Shown in pieces: positions 22,348 to 35,400 of a stretch of DNA of 64,000 nucleotides. A program made the translations under genes and the position numbers. This DNA is from Nereocystis luetkeana (Eukaryota; Sar; Phaeophyceae; Laminariales; Laminariaceae): positions 4,273,586 to 4,337,585 of the forward strand of contig JARUPZ010000007.1 of NCBI GenBank assembly GCA_031213475.1, read 5' to 3'. The first letter of the stretch is position 1. Every line of letters begins with the position of its first letter. The notes under the pieces were generated by a model that was given only the letters and a program-made list of their open reading frames with translations, did no database searches and was not told the origin of the DNA.

Positions 22348-23267
22348 TATTAAAAGGGAGATTATTTATCTTTTGAATTCGGGGAGAAGAAACGGAATGG
22401 GGTTAAGGGTCCATCTTATCGAGGACTTGTATTTTTTTCACTTCGTTTTTTATGGGGTTTTTTCTAATTTAATTTGCATCTGATTGGCCGGAGAGTGAAC
22501 GACTAAACAGGCAAACTAGAAAATTTCAATTCGAGTGAGAAGTATTTTGACACTTTTTTCGTGTGATTTATTTTTATTTTTTATCTCAATTTGGATTCTG
22601 GGAGTTCTTTGGTCTTGATGTAGCATGTTCATGGCGGGTCAACACCCTCGGTGGAGTCTGGGGCGATTCTTGGCCTCTTCGGTGACCACGATCGAGGCGA
22701 TAAAACGCGAACCTCAAGGAGAGGTGACCGGATCAATGGCCGCGCCCACGCCCACAGACCATAGCACATCGTACCCCGGCGGTGGTGCCTCAAAAATAAT
22801 CATGGCGGCCGCAAGCCCAATTTTTCGGCCTGCTCGATCGGCCAACAATCACGAAAACCGAGCAAACGAGCAAAAACACGGAGGATACGCTCGAGACGTT
22901 GATAGCTGCATCACCGCTGCCGTTCCGCACGTAGCGCTTGAGGGCTCCCTCCGCCCACCCAAGACACCCTGAGAGTGATAGCTTCCTATCCTGCGCCACC
23001 AAAAAGAAAAAGAGCCTGGCGGCGGCGCGCACGCGACAACGCAAACCTTCGCTCTCGTCTACGCTCGTCGCTGGTTGTCGGCTGGGCGTTGTGTGACGCG
23101 GTGCGTTTATTCTTCTGAATTATTTTTTGATTGACCATTACTGTAGTACGCCGTTTCCGGATATCATAGAACACAAACACGTTTTTTTTTCGAAATCAAA
23201 TTAAAATTCGTTGAAATAAAAATGTTATTTGCAAATAGGGTTCCCCGTTAAGATGGGCCCTAAGAAA

Positions 23268-23375
23268 AAAAATCCTTGAAAAAAAAGGCCCAATTAAGCT
23301 GAGTTGCCATACGAAAAGGATGCCGATACGTATACTCATATAATACGAAGTACAAGGCTAGACAAGATCTATGCC
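23268..23375 (+). repeat. Direct repeat F, copy 1
   Basis: GGCCCAATTAAGCTGAGTTG..GATGCCGATACGTATACTC..CAAGGCTAGACAAGA, repeated at 25362-25455. It lies in the spacer between the two CTG/CAG elements. The rest of the spacer (22348-24143) shows no gene I can recognise. Confidence 0.7.
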
Positions 23376-24143
23376 AATGGGACAGCGAAGTTTCAATAAA
23401 AAGTTTGAATTTCAAAGATACCGGCCAAAAGTTTTCAGAACACGCTTCCTATGGGCCACGTAAAAAAAAAAGTTCCTAACTTTTGGAAAAACCCGAAAAA
23501 AGCAAATCTGGGGCCGATGGTGGGCCAACATCGGCTTGAGAAAAACTCAGGCCGATCTTTGTTTCGAAGCGGGGAGATTCCGAGTCCTCGACAGGCATCG
23601 ATCAACAAAACCAACGATTGCGTCATGAATTCTGAACGGAGTGCGCTCGTTAGGGGCTCCGACCCACCCTAGGGCCACCGTCTTCACACCATGGCCGGTG
23701 TCCTGTGGCGGGAGCTGATCAGGCGCATGATAAAAAAACATTTTGGCCGCTGGTTTGCACAAAACAGAAGACAAAACTTCTCCCTCCGTCTCGAATGGCA
23801 ATTTTTTTTTTTTTCAGGTTTGGGAGGATACCGTAGGACGCCGCCGGCAAGCTCTCGCCCCCTAGACCATGGATCCACCTGATATCTTCGAGGCCGTCAT
23901 CTATATTCGTTGGCCTTGCCAGATACCGAGCGGGTTGGCCGTGGGCTGAGTCTATGTCGAGATCGAGCGTCGATCGTCGCACGAGCTGGTTTCGATCATC
24001 GTGTTGACATTTTGCAACCAGAAAAACACAAATTGCGCCGCCTGCAGCCGTTGGGGAAAAAAAAAGGAAAAACCAAACATTTTTCTCTTTTTTTCCCACA
24101 GCGGCGGTACGTGAAATTTTTCGGCTGTTTTTTTAAAGCAATA

Positions 24144-25301
24144 GAGTGTCTGCGCATAATATTTTTGTGTATCGGGGATTTCCGTCGAAAAGATAATCAT
24201 AATCGAAACCTTCCGGCATGCGCACAATCGTGGACGAATTTAGCTAATTATTGGATTATTATGTTCGAAAAAAAACACTTGCGGCAGCGGCAGCACTGTT
24301 GCAGGACCCAACGAGCACAACATAAGTCGTGCAAGGAGCAGTGCCTACCTATAGCAGTGTCTACCTATAGCAGCAGCAGCATCATCATCATCATCAGCAG
24401 CATCATCATCATCATCAGCAGCAGCAGCAACAAGCTGCAGAATCAGTAAGCAGCACAGCAAGCACCAACAGGCAGCAGTGCGATCAGACTTGCGCTCGTC
24501 GACACTCGCTGTGAAACCAACGCCGCCACAAAGAGAAGATCGATCGCCCTCCTTTTTCGTTGTTGTCCTCTCTCCCCGAAAAGGGGTGGTATTTCGGCGA
24601 AGATCAGGAGCGTGGCGGCAAGGGTGCGCGCTTGCAGCAGCAGCAGCAGCAGCAGCCGCAAGCAGCAGCAAGCAGCAGCAAGCAGCGCTTGCAGCAGCGC
24701 TTGCAGCAGCGCTTGCTTGAGGCGGCTCTCTTGTTTGCAGCAGCGCTTGCTTGCAGCAGCGCTTGCTCGCAGCAGAGCTTGCTTGTGCAGCAGCGCTCGC
24801 TTGCAGCAACCCTTGTGTGCAGCAACGCGTGCTTGCCGCAGTGCTTGCTTGCCGCAGCGCTTACAGCAACAGCAACAGCACCGCACAGCCAGCTCCACAC
24901 CTACTGGCAGCAGCAGCAGCACACTGCATGCCGTAGTAGCAGTAGTCCGTGACGTGCATCAGCAGCTGCAGCGGCACCTATCTGCTGCAGCAGCATGCAG
25001 CAGAGTAGGCATGCAGCAGCAGCGGCAGCAAATCTCGCAAAACCCCGCCGGTATCGGACATGGCCCCAGGTCACCCTCGGGTCAAGCTTGGCCAACCCGA
25101 AGCGTCCGGAGAGTTTTCAGCCAACAGAATGCAGCGGTCGAATCTCATATCTTACAAATATGGCTCTAGTAAAATATACTATCCAAAAATGCGTAACTTC
25201 GTCATTTTTATGCAAATTTGATTACAATATTTGATTAGTCGTCGGTAACGGGGGAATAGATAAGCAATTTTCGTAATACTTTTTATTTTGCGCAGACACC
25301 C
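24144..25301 (+). mobile_element. CTG/CAG-rich terminal-repeat element, copy 2
   Basis: GAGTGTCTGCGCATAATATT at the left end and TTTTGCGCAGACACCC at the right, flanked on both sides by TA (24142-24143 and 25302-25303). The interior is CAG-rich. No transposase frame, so presumably non-autonomous. Confidence 0.75.
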
Positions 25302-25361
25302 TAATATATTTGATTTTTTTTTTGGGACTTCGCGTTTCCATTGGCATAGGTAAGCAGACAA

Positions 25362-25455
25362 AAAACTCTTGAAAAAAAAGGCCCAATTAAGCTGAGATGC
25401 CATAAAGAATACCGATGCGTATCGTACTCGTACGAATTACAAGGCTAGATAAAGA
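25362..25455 (+). repeat. Direct repeat F, copy 2
   Basis: Second copy of the 23268 repeat, same orientation, just outside the right CTG/CAG element. Confidence 0.7.
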
Positions 25456-25639
25456 ACACCTGCTTACTGGCTGAACACGCTCTGATGGTGTTAGTTACAG
25501 CAGCATACGAAGTAAGTGGAAACAAAAGATATACCTCGTGGGTCGATCCAATCTCGGCATTGATCTCCGGGGCGGACCCCTCGCCGCGCGCTGCTGGCCA
25601 GAATAGAGGCATAATCCACCTTCTCTCCCTTTTTTTTTT

Positions 25640-25765
25640 TGGTCTTTTCCACGTGGGAAAAGCGATGATCGCCGAGAATCGAACTCATCATTTATTAAAT
25701 ATTAAATACGTGGGGGAGGAGGGGATAACCTGCTAGCCTACCCAGTCAGCGCTGACTGAGTATCC
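25640..25765 (-). mobile_element. Possible tRNA-derived SINE head
   Basis: On the minus strand a TAGGCTAGCAGG segment matches the A-box consensus and GAGTTCGATTCTC about 45 bases later resembles a B box. No tRNA cloverleaf was recognised, and no second copy occurs here. Confidence 0.35.
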
Positions 25766-27235
25766 CTGGCAGATTTGCCCTTCTAAACCAACGAATGGCA
25801 CGTGTCAGGTCGATCTCTCGGCGGAATAAAATAAAATAAAAAATAGCAGTGGGTGGATTTTTCTACTTTCCTCCTGTCATAGCCGACTGCTCTGATGTGC
25901 TGGGGTAGAGTATTCATGGGCTACGAGTACCCATCCTATTTCGTAAGCAAGAGTTGTCTGTCGTGCAGGTATCGTACGTGCCCACAGGTAACAGGTATCG
26001 CTCCGAGAAAAGGAGACATGAGCAAAAGATAGATAGAGAGAGACGGGGATGCTGGGCTGTCCGAGCGGAGGCTAACAATACTCTGGCCAACTGGATTGAG
26101 GGACGTCTAGAAACTGCGTGCTGCTGCTCGCTGCGCTGCTGCTGCTGCTGCTGCTGTTTTGCTGCTCTGCTTGCTGTTTCTTTGCGTACCCGTACAGCTT
26201 TTGTTTCCGAGCTGTTTCCGAATCAGCGCCAGTATGATACACCTGGTACGCACCTTGAAGGTAGCGTAGAGCTACGAGGGAGCTTGGTTGTATTCAGGCG
26301 CAAAATAAGAGGAAGCTCATAGCCGGGCAATAGAAGCAGCGCTGCAGCACTATGAGACTTGAGGTGCATTGCCCCGCATCGAGCTTTGCGCCCTGCTTCG
26401 CTAGCTGCTGCTGTCGTTCAGCGTTTGAAGTGCGGTACGTAAGGCAGCGACGGGAGGACGCGTACGAAGGTGTGTCTGACATCTCCTGTTTGGGGCTCTT
26501 TATTGCACGCAAGCAGCACCTATCGTGCCAAAAACATCACCTCGCGCGGAGCCCTGCACTAGCACCATCACGGCTGTCACCGATCCTGCTCCTCGCATGC
26601 TCTTCGGCTCGCTCTGTCCTAGCTTTTGCGACCCCTTGCCGTCTACTGCTGCTGTAGATTATCTTAGGGCTATGGGTCAGATTCATGACAACGGAGTTCA
26701 TAAAGGGCAAAAGGCTTGTTTTTGTGGTACCCACGATTTTCCGAGCAAGCCAGCAAGCCGCAAACCAACCGCCTACGACGCATAGGGCCAGCCAGGGCGC
26801 CCAGCTAGGTACCGTCCCCATATATCAATTCACGCAGAATATTTCCCTGCCTGCGAGACCCAATGACACTCACTTCAAGCTGGCAGCGATAGGCTGATAG
26901 GCTTCTCTAGAACCTTCGATACCCCTGTTCTTACTGATACTACAATTTTGTCCGTAAACATAAGAGTCGTTTTATCATAAATACTGATATCAATGTGCCC
27001 TTAGGTTTCCAGACGATATGGTTGAGCTTCTAGCTTGTTGTTGATGTTTTCTCTTGTCGCCGCTGTATGATACGCAACATTATTTGGATGTGCTTTCTCA
27101 GTGCAAGAAATCCCGCACGGTGCTACCTGTTACTTACGTGGTACATTGCTAGCTACTACAGTATTAACTACTCGTACAATAATAAGTAAATCGGCTTCTC
27201 TGGGGGATACAGAGAGAAAGGGTTTCGTGCCCACA

Positions 27236-27455
27236 AGCAGTTTTCAGGCGAAGGCGCAATTATATTTGTTGTATGCGCGGCACAGGTACTACAAGTGGAC
27301 GCCCCCGCGGCCCCGCGATGTTAACTTTGAAAAGTGCAGTCCCAGAGAAAGACATTTCGTGACCGCAGTTTTCAGGCGAAGACGTAATTGTTGTATGCGC
27401 GACATAGTATAGGTGCGGTGGGCGCCCGGTGTTAACTTTTAGAAGTAAGTGCAGT
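27236..27455 (+). repeat. Imperfect tandem duplication, about 130-base unit
   Basis: TTTTCAGGCGAAGGCGCAAT..TTGTATGCGCG..GATGTTAACTTTGAAAAGTG and TTTTCAGGCGAAGACGTAAT..TTGTATGCGCG..GTGTTAACTTTTAGAAGTAA occur in tandem. Confidence 0.7.
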
Positions 27456-27523
27456 CCAATTTTGGGGGCAAACCACTCAAATTTCAAGTACTTCGTTACC
27501 AAAACGGGACTGCGGTCCTACAA
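27426..27523. repeat. Repeat C
   Basis: GCAGTCCAATTTTGGGGGC..CCAAAACGGGACTGCGGTCC, same palindromic layout as 15205. Confidence 0.6.
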
Positions 27524-27530
27524 GGGTTGA

Positions 27531-27725
27531 GAAACGTCAACTTGGTGTCCAGGCCCAATAGGTCTTATTTTGTTTCCGACCTTGATCTAACTATGTTGTA
27601 TAGTATTTAGAGCCGGTCCCACTGTTGAGCTGTGTTTCTTGACCCGATTCTCTGTGCCGATCTGAGCCTGTGTTTTTCTTAGCATAATGTTTCGTAACTG
27701 CGGGCGCCCACTGTACTCGTGCATC
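27531..27725 (+). repeat. Repeat D, copy 1
   Basis: About 195 bases shared with 46047-46275: AACGTCAACTTGGTGTCCAG, GTCCCACTGTTGAGCTGTGT, GCCGATCTGAGCC and GCGCCCACTGTAC in the same order. No coding capacity. Confidence 0.75.
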
Positions 27726-28539
27726 GAGTTTGTATGTGTCTTACGAGTAGCTGCGTGCAATACGTTGTCCTTTTGCCTGATGTTAGGGCCTGCTGGTTCC
27801 CTTTGGTGCGGCTCGCCACAGTAAAGTCGATCGAGGTGGCGCAGCAAGTGGCTGCGAAAGGGTGCTTTCAGTGGCGCAGTTCGGATGGTGGCTTCAAGAA
27901 TTGGCAGTACCCTTGCTGGGGGATGATATAGCCTACTGTAAGAGTTAGGCTTATGGGATAACGATTACCCACGTTTCGGCGACCGTCGCGCAATGGCGTG
28001 CATCCATCGCATAGTAGCGCGCACATAGTTAGCCGTTTTCGAACGTTTTCGAACGCTCACCGAAGTTCGCGGCCCCCTTTCCCTTTGGTGTTTTCTTTTA
28101 TCCAGAACGACGCTGGCGAACTTGACGCGTTTGTGTTCCGGCCGGGTCCCGCGGTTGGCAAACAGCTATCCCGGACGATCTCTTTTAATTCCTCCCCTTT
28201 CTTGACCCTCCAGGAAAATGCGCTAAGATCATGCATGAAACATCTTGCCCGGGCGTGGGCCATGGGGGCGACGATGTGTGCTTGGAGGGGTCTTCGTGCG
28301 CTTAACGGTACGCGGCCGGGTCTAATTGAAAAGGTTTTGTCGACATGCGGTCGCGCGCACAGGCGGCCAGCGCGCACAGGTGGTCGGCTCTCTGGCTGAG
28401 AGTATTTCTCTGTCGCGATGTATAGCCTTGTATTCTTTGGCTTTCTATTCGATGCGTAGGGGTTACGATCTTTCGGTTACAATGGGGTAGCATATCCTAA
28501 AGCTCCCAGCGTCTGAGGACTTGGTATTCAACCCTTAGC

Positions 28540-28905
28540 TAAGACGCTTCGGGCCTCTATAGCAAGGAAGTGGTAGTGTTAGCAGACCGGGACGGCCTGG
28601 CGATTTGCGCTTTTCGGTCGGTTATGGCGTACATCTCTGCCACACAACGAATTGGGGGAGACTTAATCGCCGGGTGCCTCTCCCCCGTTGTCACGGCAGA
28701 AGGGGGCCGGGGCCGTCTCTCCCTCTCCGCAGCCCGTTTGACGGCGAACCTGCAAAGCGATCTGCGGATGGCAGAGCCGCCGAACCACTTCACGATGTGA
28801 GCCTTTCGAGTGGGAGGACGGACACCAGCGAGCTACCACTGTCTCCAGAGTTCGAAAAAAAAAAATGCGGTGTGTGCAGGAAAGGACTGAGTCAATATTA
28901 AAGAA
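28540..28905 (+). pseudogene. Decayed tyrosine-recombinase (YR) gene of a mobile element
   Basis: From about 28563 the plus strand reads KEVVVLADRDGLAICAFRSV, then YISATQRIGGDL and, further on, GRGRLSLSAARLTANLQ and HFTM. That resembles the catalytic domain of eukaryotic tyrosine recombinases, in which HFTM is followed by HSFRVGG. Here HFTM is followed by a TGA stop at 28798-28800, exactly where the catalytic His of the HxxR motif should be, and then AFRVGG. A further frame change and an apparent internal deletion join this to SELPLSPEFEKKK, which I recall as the C-terminal tail of such proteins, so the catalytic Tyr region is missing. Recognition rests on memory of the family. The weaker upstream segment 27960-28540 may belong to the same element. 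Confidence 0.5.
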
Positions 28906-28999
28906 GTTTGGGTGAGACAACTCTGCCCCTGACCAGTGGTCAACTACAAATACAGTCTAAAAGAGGCGCAACGAAGTATGGGCGGGACCACAGGCCGGC

Positions 29000-29432
29000 G
29001 CAGGAGGTCTCATTCAATCCAATACTTACAATAAATTATCCACGGTAGAGAGAGATAACACAACAGTAAAATGGCGATCCAATCGATGGGCTCAAATTTG
29101 GCACAAATAATGGAACCATCGATGATATCGAAATGTCTCGGAATTTGTATCGCAACGAGGTCAGTTCTTTTTTTCGCTCCCGAAACCTCGGAGGTAGAGT
29201 TGGTCGCGACATATCTTGAGACCATCCCACCCACCCGGCAGTAGGATTAGTACTCTCATGCTTGTATACCCAGATCGTTTACAGGTACTAACCCCGCGCA
29301 GAGTACGTGATACACTAGTCTACTCAGCGCGGGGGAAATACCAGACGATACCTCCTGCCCGGCGCAAGAGGCCTCATCCAATCCAATACATACATCAAAT
29401 GATCCACGGTAGAGAGACAGAATACAACAGTA
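29000..29432 (+). repeat. Pair of about 75-base direct repeats
   Basis: CATTCAATCCAATACTTACA..ATCCACGGTAGAGAGA at 29000-29075 recurs as CATCCAATCCAATACATACA..ATCCACGGTAGAGAGA at 29355-29432. Confidence 0.7.
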
Positions 29433-29968
29433 TGATCTGTGCGTGAAACACCACCGGCATGATTAGTGGCGAGAGTTTGCTGGAACAGGTAGTCTCATGA
29501 TGTTATGGTACTGCTTCCGACCGTGAACTCAACAATGATCTAGAGGATTCCCTCCCGACATCTGGTTGATCGCCGGTGGTTGATATTCACCCACGAACTT
29601 CGGTCGCTGCCACACGCCACGTGGTTACGTTTATATATATATATTAAAAAAAAGTCAACCGCGCATTTCATCAACCTTTCACAATCTATCTACTGTACCG
29701 CACCTGTTCGATTCCGAATGGTTGCCACTTTGCGCGTTGAAGATTCCCATGGGGTCGAACACAGCGCTATATCACATCATACGTTCCCAAAGTCGAAAAG
29801 CTTTGAGCTCTACCACCAAACAAATTCTTCATCCCGCACAACTCGTCGATCACTGGTTGCACTTCGACGTACTCGGACGCAGGCAGTCCTACATAATTTA
29901 ATCCTGAACAAAAAAAACGATCTGCTACGATGCGAGCGGCAGGGAGTTACTATTCACGTCATTCAACA

Positions 29969-32403
29969 TCATGGCGGTCGGCTTCTCCCCGCACTTCTTC
30001 TACGCTCCATCTCCTCCTTGGCCCGGTAGAAGGCCGCGATGTCGTCGTCCGCCTCCTTGTTGCCTGTGGTGAGATCGGCGTCAAAAAGCCATCATGTGTA
30101 CGAGGAAACAAGGTTTGTTCGGGTCCCGTTTAGAGCGAGCCTGCCGGGGCCATGCATGGGGGGATCGTGACATGAACTATAAAAAGTTGCCTGTGCATGG
30201 CACGAGCAGACAATCATGTGCCCCACTGAAGTAATACGTTGCGGCACTTTTTCTCGCTGCACTCTGTGTTCTTTCCTTTTAGAGTAAACCCAGACTTCCA
30301 CTGCGAGGTTAGCTTCCGAGGGCTATATCTCGCTCATTGATCGGTCGCTTGGGCAGTGAATGGTGGTGGGGGCGAGGGCGGAGTACGGAGGACGCGGCTC
30401 TTCTTATCTCCGAAAGACCCCTGAAAGGCTTACGAACCAGCACACGTTCAAGAAAGAGCGAAACAAATCGCTCACTTGGCACCTGGTTGTATAATATCGA
30501 CCAGGCAGTCTAGTACGAGCTTCCTTCGCACCAGGTACTGTGCACGTCATTCGGCTCGAGCTGCCCGGGGTGACGCATGGCGCTACGTCGCAGACCTCTA
30601 CAACTGCAATACGACGTCGAACCAAAATTAAAGACGAACTCACCGGTAAGCGGCGGAAGCAGCCCCACCGCCCCCACGCTGCCGTGCGGAGCATGCCCGC
30701 CCTCTCTCGAAGGTGCACCACTATGCCGCCCCGAAGACCCCACTGCCTTCGAAGGCTCCCTCCGATCGGCTGCGGCCGGGGGAGTTCCCCAGGCATCGAC
30801 CGGAGGCCGAGGTATCCTCGTTGGAGTGTTTCCCCCTCCCCGACCCAAGACCCCCTCTGACACCGCCGCGTCTTGACTCTCTCTGTTCCCGTTAGCGCGG
30901 TCATCATTCTTGTGGGCGAGAGACACTCCCGGGCTATGAGTGGACGATTTTCTTTCACCGAGTTGCTTGTCCGCAGCGTCTTCCATCAGGGGCTCGTGCC
31001 ACACCTGGAAGTCGGTTTGCATTTTGGTCCTGGGAGAGAGAGCGTGGGCAAGAAGAAAGGGGGGAAGCCAGGGGGTGCAATGTTGTTCAGACAAAATAAT
31101 GCTGGCTATTTGAGAAAATGCCGGGGGCACACGCGCATGTATGTGTAGGTATCGCGCGGTGCTTGCGAAAACCTTCCGGCAGTGGACGAGGCTTTATGCG
31201 CAGTTGCAAAACCTTTGCGAAACGAGTAGAAGTGAAAGGGCAGGGTGGTGTCCCGTCACTTCGTACGTGGTCAAGGTGGACTACGAGCAGGGTCGAGGAC
31301 TATGATTTTGCTGGGCTTCGGCGTGTCAAGCTTACCGGCCTTTCTCCAAGAGGCGTTGTATGTGCTCTATCTCGGACTTCAGCTCTCTCAGCTCCTGCCA
31401 TGCGCCAAGCAAGATATATGCCAATGGTAAGGGCAAGATGTCGATGGGCGGGCAGGGGCAGGGGACAGGGGGTGGGTAACAATACTCACATGACTACGGA
31501 GGATACGAAGTGGGGAAGTTGCATTCCTGGAATACAGCAGTACATCCCGTCCTAGCAACGTGGGCGATGAACTGCGCGTAAAAAACATTTACGGAAAACG
31601 CGACCCGCCCGCGCAAACCACGCGCAGCACTCCCCAAATACACACAATACACGGTTCCCGGTTGACTGCTGCAGGTTCTCACCATCGTACGGCACCCTAC
31701 TAAGCGACCACACTCTACAAGGAGATCGCTGTCATTCCGTCCGCTTCTGGGACCATCGCTACCACTCTGTACAAGGTATTTTATCTATTTTTCATCTTGT
31801 TTGAACACCATCAGAGGTCGTCGTTTGGCATGCAGTACTCGTATATCGCGGCGGTCGGGACACCCGGAACATACCTAGCTTTCGGCAGCGTAAGAGTGCT
31901 TATTGGTACCGCCATAAACCTGTGATAAGGTACCTGGAAGCTCCCTTTGTAGACTTTTTTCTCGACTTCTATGGCTGCCTTGCACTTAGCCTCCTCCTCG
32001 CCCTCCTCGTCCCTTTCGCTTTGCCGACCATGTTCCTTTCCGCCGCTGTCGCCCTCGCTTGAGTCCCCGCTCTTGCCTCCCTCGTCCATAAGGCCGTCTA
32101 ATGCACGTTCTCGTCGGATCTGATCGGAAAAAAGGGGAACAAAAATAGGTCGGCCATGGTTTGTGTTCCATGAGTGGAAAGGAGGAGAGGGGGGGGGGGG
32201 GGAGGGTAGTGAAGGTTCATGACTACAATACAAACGATGCGTTGATGGTACACGTTTGTTTGTCGAAGACTTGTGTCCACCAAACGCTGCATACGTTGAA
32301 CGCCAGCCTCACAATTTTGAACGGCATAACCTGTTGATTGCCGGAAGTGTGCGCCGAATCATACCCGAAAGTTGCTTGCTTAACTACAGTAGTAGTAGTA
32401 GTA

Positions 32404-32437
<34 letters not shown>

Positions 32438-35400
32438 TGTAGTAGTTGTAGTAGTAGTAGTAGTAGTAGTAGTGTAGTAGTATACGCCAAACCATGCCCG
32501 AAAGTTGCTTGCTAAACTACTGTAGTCAGACATGGCAGACATTTTACCTCGAGGTCGATCGAAACGTGTGGTGATACTTTTAATTAGCGGGCGTTGGAAG
32601 CAACCAGTTAGAACGTCTTCAAACAATTTCCCTCCACGGGGGGGCGGGGGCGGGGGTCGCACCTGCTCTATCGTGTTCTTGAGGTACTGGATAGTGCTCC
32701 GCGCCTGGTTCACCCGTTCACCCATGGCCTGCAACACGGGGAAGAGGGATAGGTGGGGAGGGATCACGCAGTACAAGGGGTGAACAGAACATAAGTGACA
32801 ACATCAGCCAAGAAGCAACAGTATCAACTGCAACAGCAGCAGAACCAGCCAAGGATGGAAGCGCTCGTTGCCACCGCCCTGGATTGGCCATTTGAAGCAA
32901 GCGGGGCTGCTGGATTTTGGTTACCCAGAAAAACGAATTGCCAAAAATAAATAAAAGAGGCCGCCGGATCTGTCAAGCCTTGGGGAAAAAAACACGTAGA
33001 GTCAACTGTTCGCCGCGGACGGCTCGTTTTGATGCATGATGAGTCCAACGCACGCAACAACTCGGCAAGCGCCTGTGTTTTTTTTTCGTGATCCGATAAC
33101 TTGATACCACAATCATATTTATCTTCGTCAAGAGGACCGCTTCCTTCTCAAGACGACCGGTGTGCGGAAGGAACACAGCCGGTTGGTTGTGTTCCAAAAT
33201 GCCGCTAAAGACCAGCGCAAACGGGGTTGATCTCTAACCTCCTTAAGCGTTGCGCTACCATACACCGCCGTGGTTGCTATACAGTTGTGTCTACCCTCCA
33301 TGTCTCGGTTTCCCCAGTCACCAAACAGCATAATCGCTAACCTTGGCCCTGGCGTACTTCTGACCGAGAAGCGTCTTGTTGTCCTCCAGCGCGGTCCTGC
33401 CGGCGTGTCTGTCGCGGAAGTATCCAAACGCCTTCTGAGGGTCTCCAAGCACGCTGGCGTCCGTGGGGGGGGCTATCACGGGAACCGCGCCGCCGCGTGC
33501 CCCCGCTTCACGCCCCCCGACCGTCCCCTTCGGTGCGAATATCCCTCTACTCTCGGAGCTCGCCGCGTCTACCGTCATTCCGGCAGAGGGTCCCAAGGCT
33601 TCCCGTCCCGCCACGGCGCCGGAAGAAGCTCCGTCTGCGCGCCGTTTTTGCCGATAAAGCGCTCCGTCGGTCCCCCCCGGGTCATGTTGCCGGTTCGCTG
33701 ACCTTCCTTGTAAACGTTCGCCTTCGCCCGGGGTAACAGCTTTCGAATGTTCTCCGGGTGCTGCCGCCGTTGGCGCGACTGACCCCTCCATTCCCGTGCA
33801 GGCATGGCATTTCCCCTTTTTCGGGTTATGGAAAGGGGTGGAGGCGTGGGAGTTTTTTCTAGTAAAGGTGTGGGATTTTTTGCTCTTCTCATCTTCGAGT
33901 GGTCTATTAATAGGACACATTGAAGGTCGTGTAGGGTCGCGCTGTTTTTTTTTGTTTTTACGTTTGCGAGTGTTCAAGGACAGACATATTGAAGATCGTA
34001 CGCGACACGCGCTCGATTCTGAATTGTAAGTAACTTTTGTTCATCCTCTTCAAAGTCTTTGGTCCTAGCTGTGCTGTGGGGAAAACGACATACACCTCGC
34101 GAGGCAAGCTCAGGAAACGTCACGGCAACTTGTAAAAGGTCGAAGAGGGGGTATGTGTTCAACCTCTCTCTATTCTTCGCCTGGTACTTCCCCATCTGAT
34201 ATCGAGTAGATGGTTCTTAGGATGTGGATGAGTGTCAGTGTCGTGATCGAAACGAGGCAACGACAGGTGGTGACCGGAGAGGATGGCATGGACTGGGATA
34301 CGCGCGCTGTCATCAACGTAGAACCACGCCCGCGACGAAAAAAAGTATGCTACACACCTGCTTGAGCATGTTGACGAGGATCGCGATTTCGTTGTCCCTT
34401 TGCCGCAGGGCGTCTTGAAGGGACAGTAGCTGTCACAATCAGCAGTATTTTCGACGCGGTGGAGTGGGAGTCATGGGAGGAAGGGCAAGTCACGAGGAAG
34501 TATCTCGGTGTCAAAATAGCACTACATACACGCCCAAAGCGGCACAGCAGCAATAGGGATGGGGTGCGGCCATAGCAAGCACCCTTAGGTTTTTATCACA
34601 CCTCCCGGGGGCATACCGTGGTGGAGAAACGCCCCACGCAAGAGGCAGGCGAGTTGGCGTATGTTTGGCGTCTCTAGGTCATATGGTAATGAAGCCGACC
34701 GCCTCCATGTACCTGGCACCAGGCATATCGGAAGGCCGTACTATGAACCTGGTGTGGTACTAGATATACCAGGTACAGTGCTTCGGGTATGCTATGTACC
34801 ATAGGAAACAGATGGTTCCACAAAGCAATCCTCGTCCCACGTTCGCAGTATCCCCACCCATTTACAATCCTGACATGCGAATGTGGCTTCTCCGTAAGAA
34901 TTGTGAGCGCGCCGCACCTGTCCACCCAGTTCGCCCTTGATTTCTGTCTCCGGTTTCGTCACGCCTTCCCCGGGATTTTCTTGTTGGCCTTTGAACTTTC
35001 GCCTTTGTAGTTGTATCTCGCCATTGCTACCGCCGCCGCCACCGCCGTCGCCTGGGGCCTGACGACCGTCCAGAACCATCGCTTTGAACACCGAGAAGCA
35101 CCTTTTGAGCTTGATGAGGGTGTACGCCCCGATGCTGAGCTGGACGTCTGGAGCAGGGTCCTCGACGAAAAAGCGGCACCTATCCATGCAGCGCAGTCAT
35201 TGAAAAACGGGGGGGGGTTAAAGTCTCCTGGTCGCATGCGGGATGCTCTCGTACTTGGGGTGTTCAACATTTTCACAGAATATCTTAATACGTACCCATC
35301 CCACTAAGAGAAACAACTACTGTTGTGAACGCCCCCCCCCCCCCCCCCATAAAGCCAAACACCTGACGGAGATACCCTCCGCGCCGTGTAATGTGGTTCT

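Larger units (their letters stand above)
14830..29968. other. Intergenic block of mobile DNA
   Basis: This lies between the 5' side of the M3 gene and the 3' end of the kinesin. The unseen first M3 exon and promoter must lie in its left part. Apart from the listed repeats and the recombinase remnant, the stretches 15300-16000, 17500-18160, 20900-21260, 22350-24140, 25770-27235 and 29440-29968 show only short frames without family likeness. Confidence 0.6.

Noticed and set aside
24345-25169. Long Ala/Ser/Cys-rich frames in the CAG/CTG elements
   Set aside because: Open on both strands only because CAG triplets lack stops. The real structure is the pair of inverted elements.
26050-26115. tRNA-Leu/Ser-like start (GGGCTGTCCGAGCGGAGGCTAA)
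   Set aside because: No B box, anticodon arm or acceptor pairing follows, so it is not called a tRNA gene.
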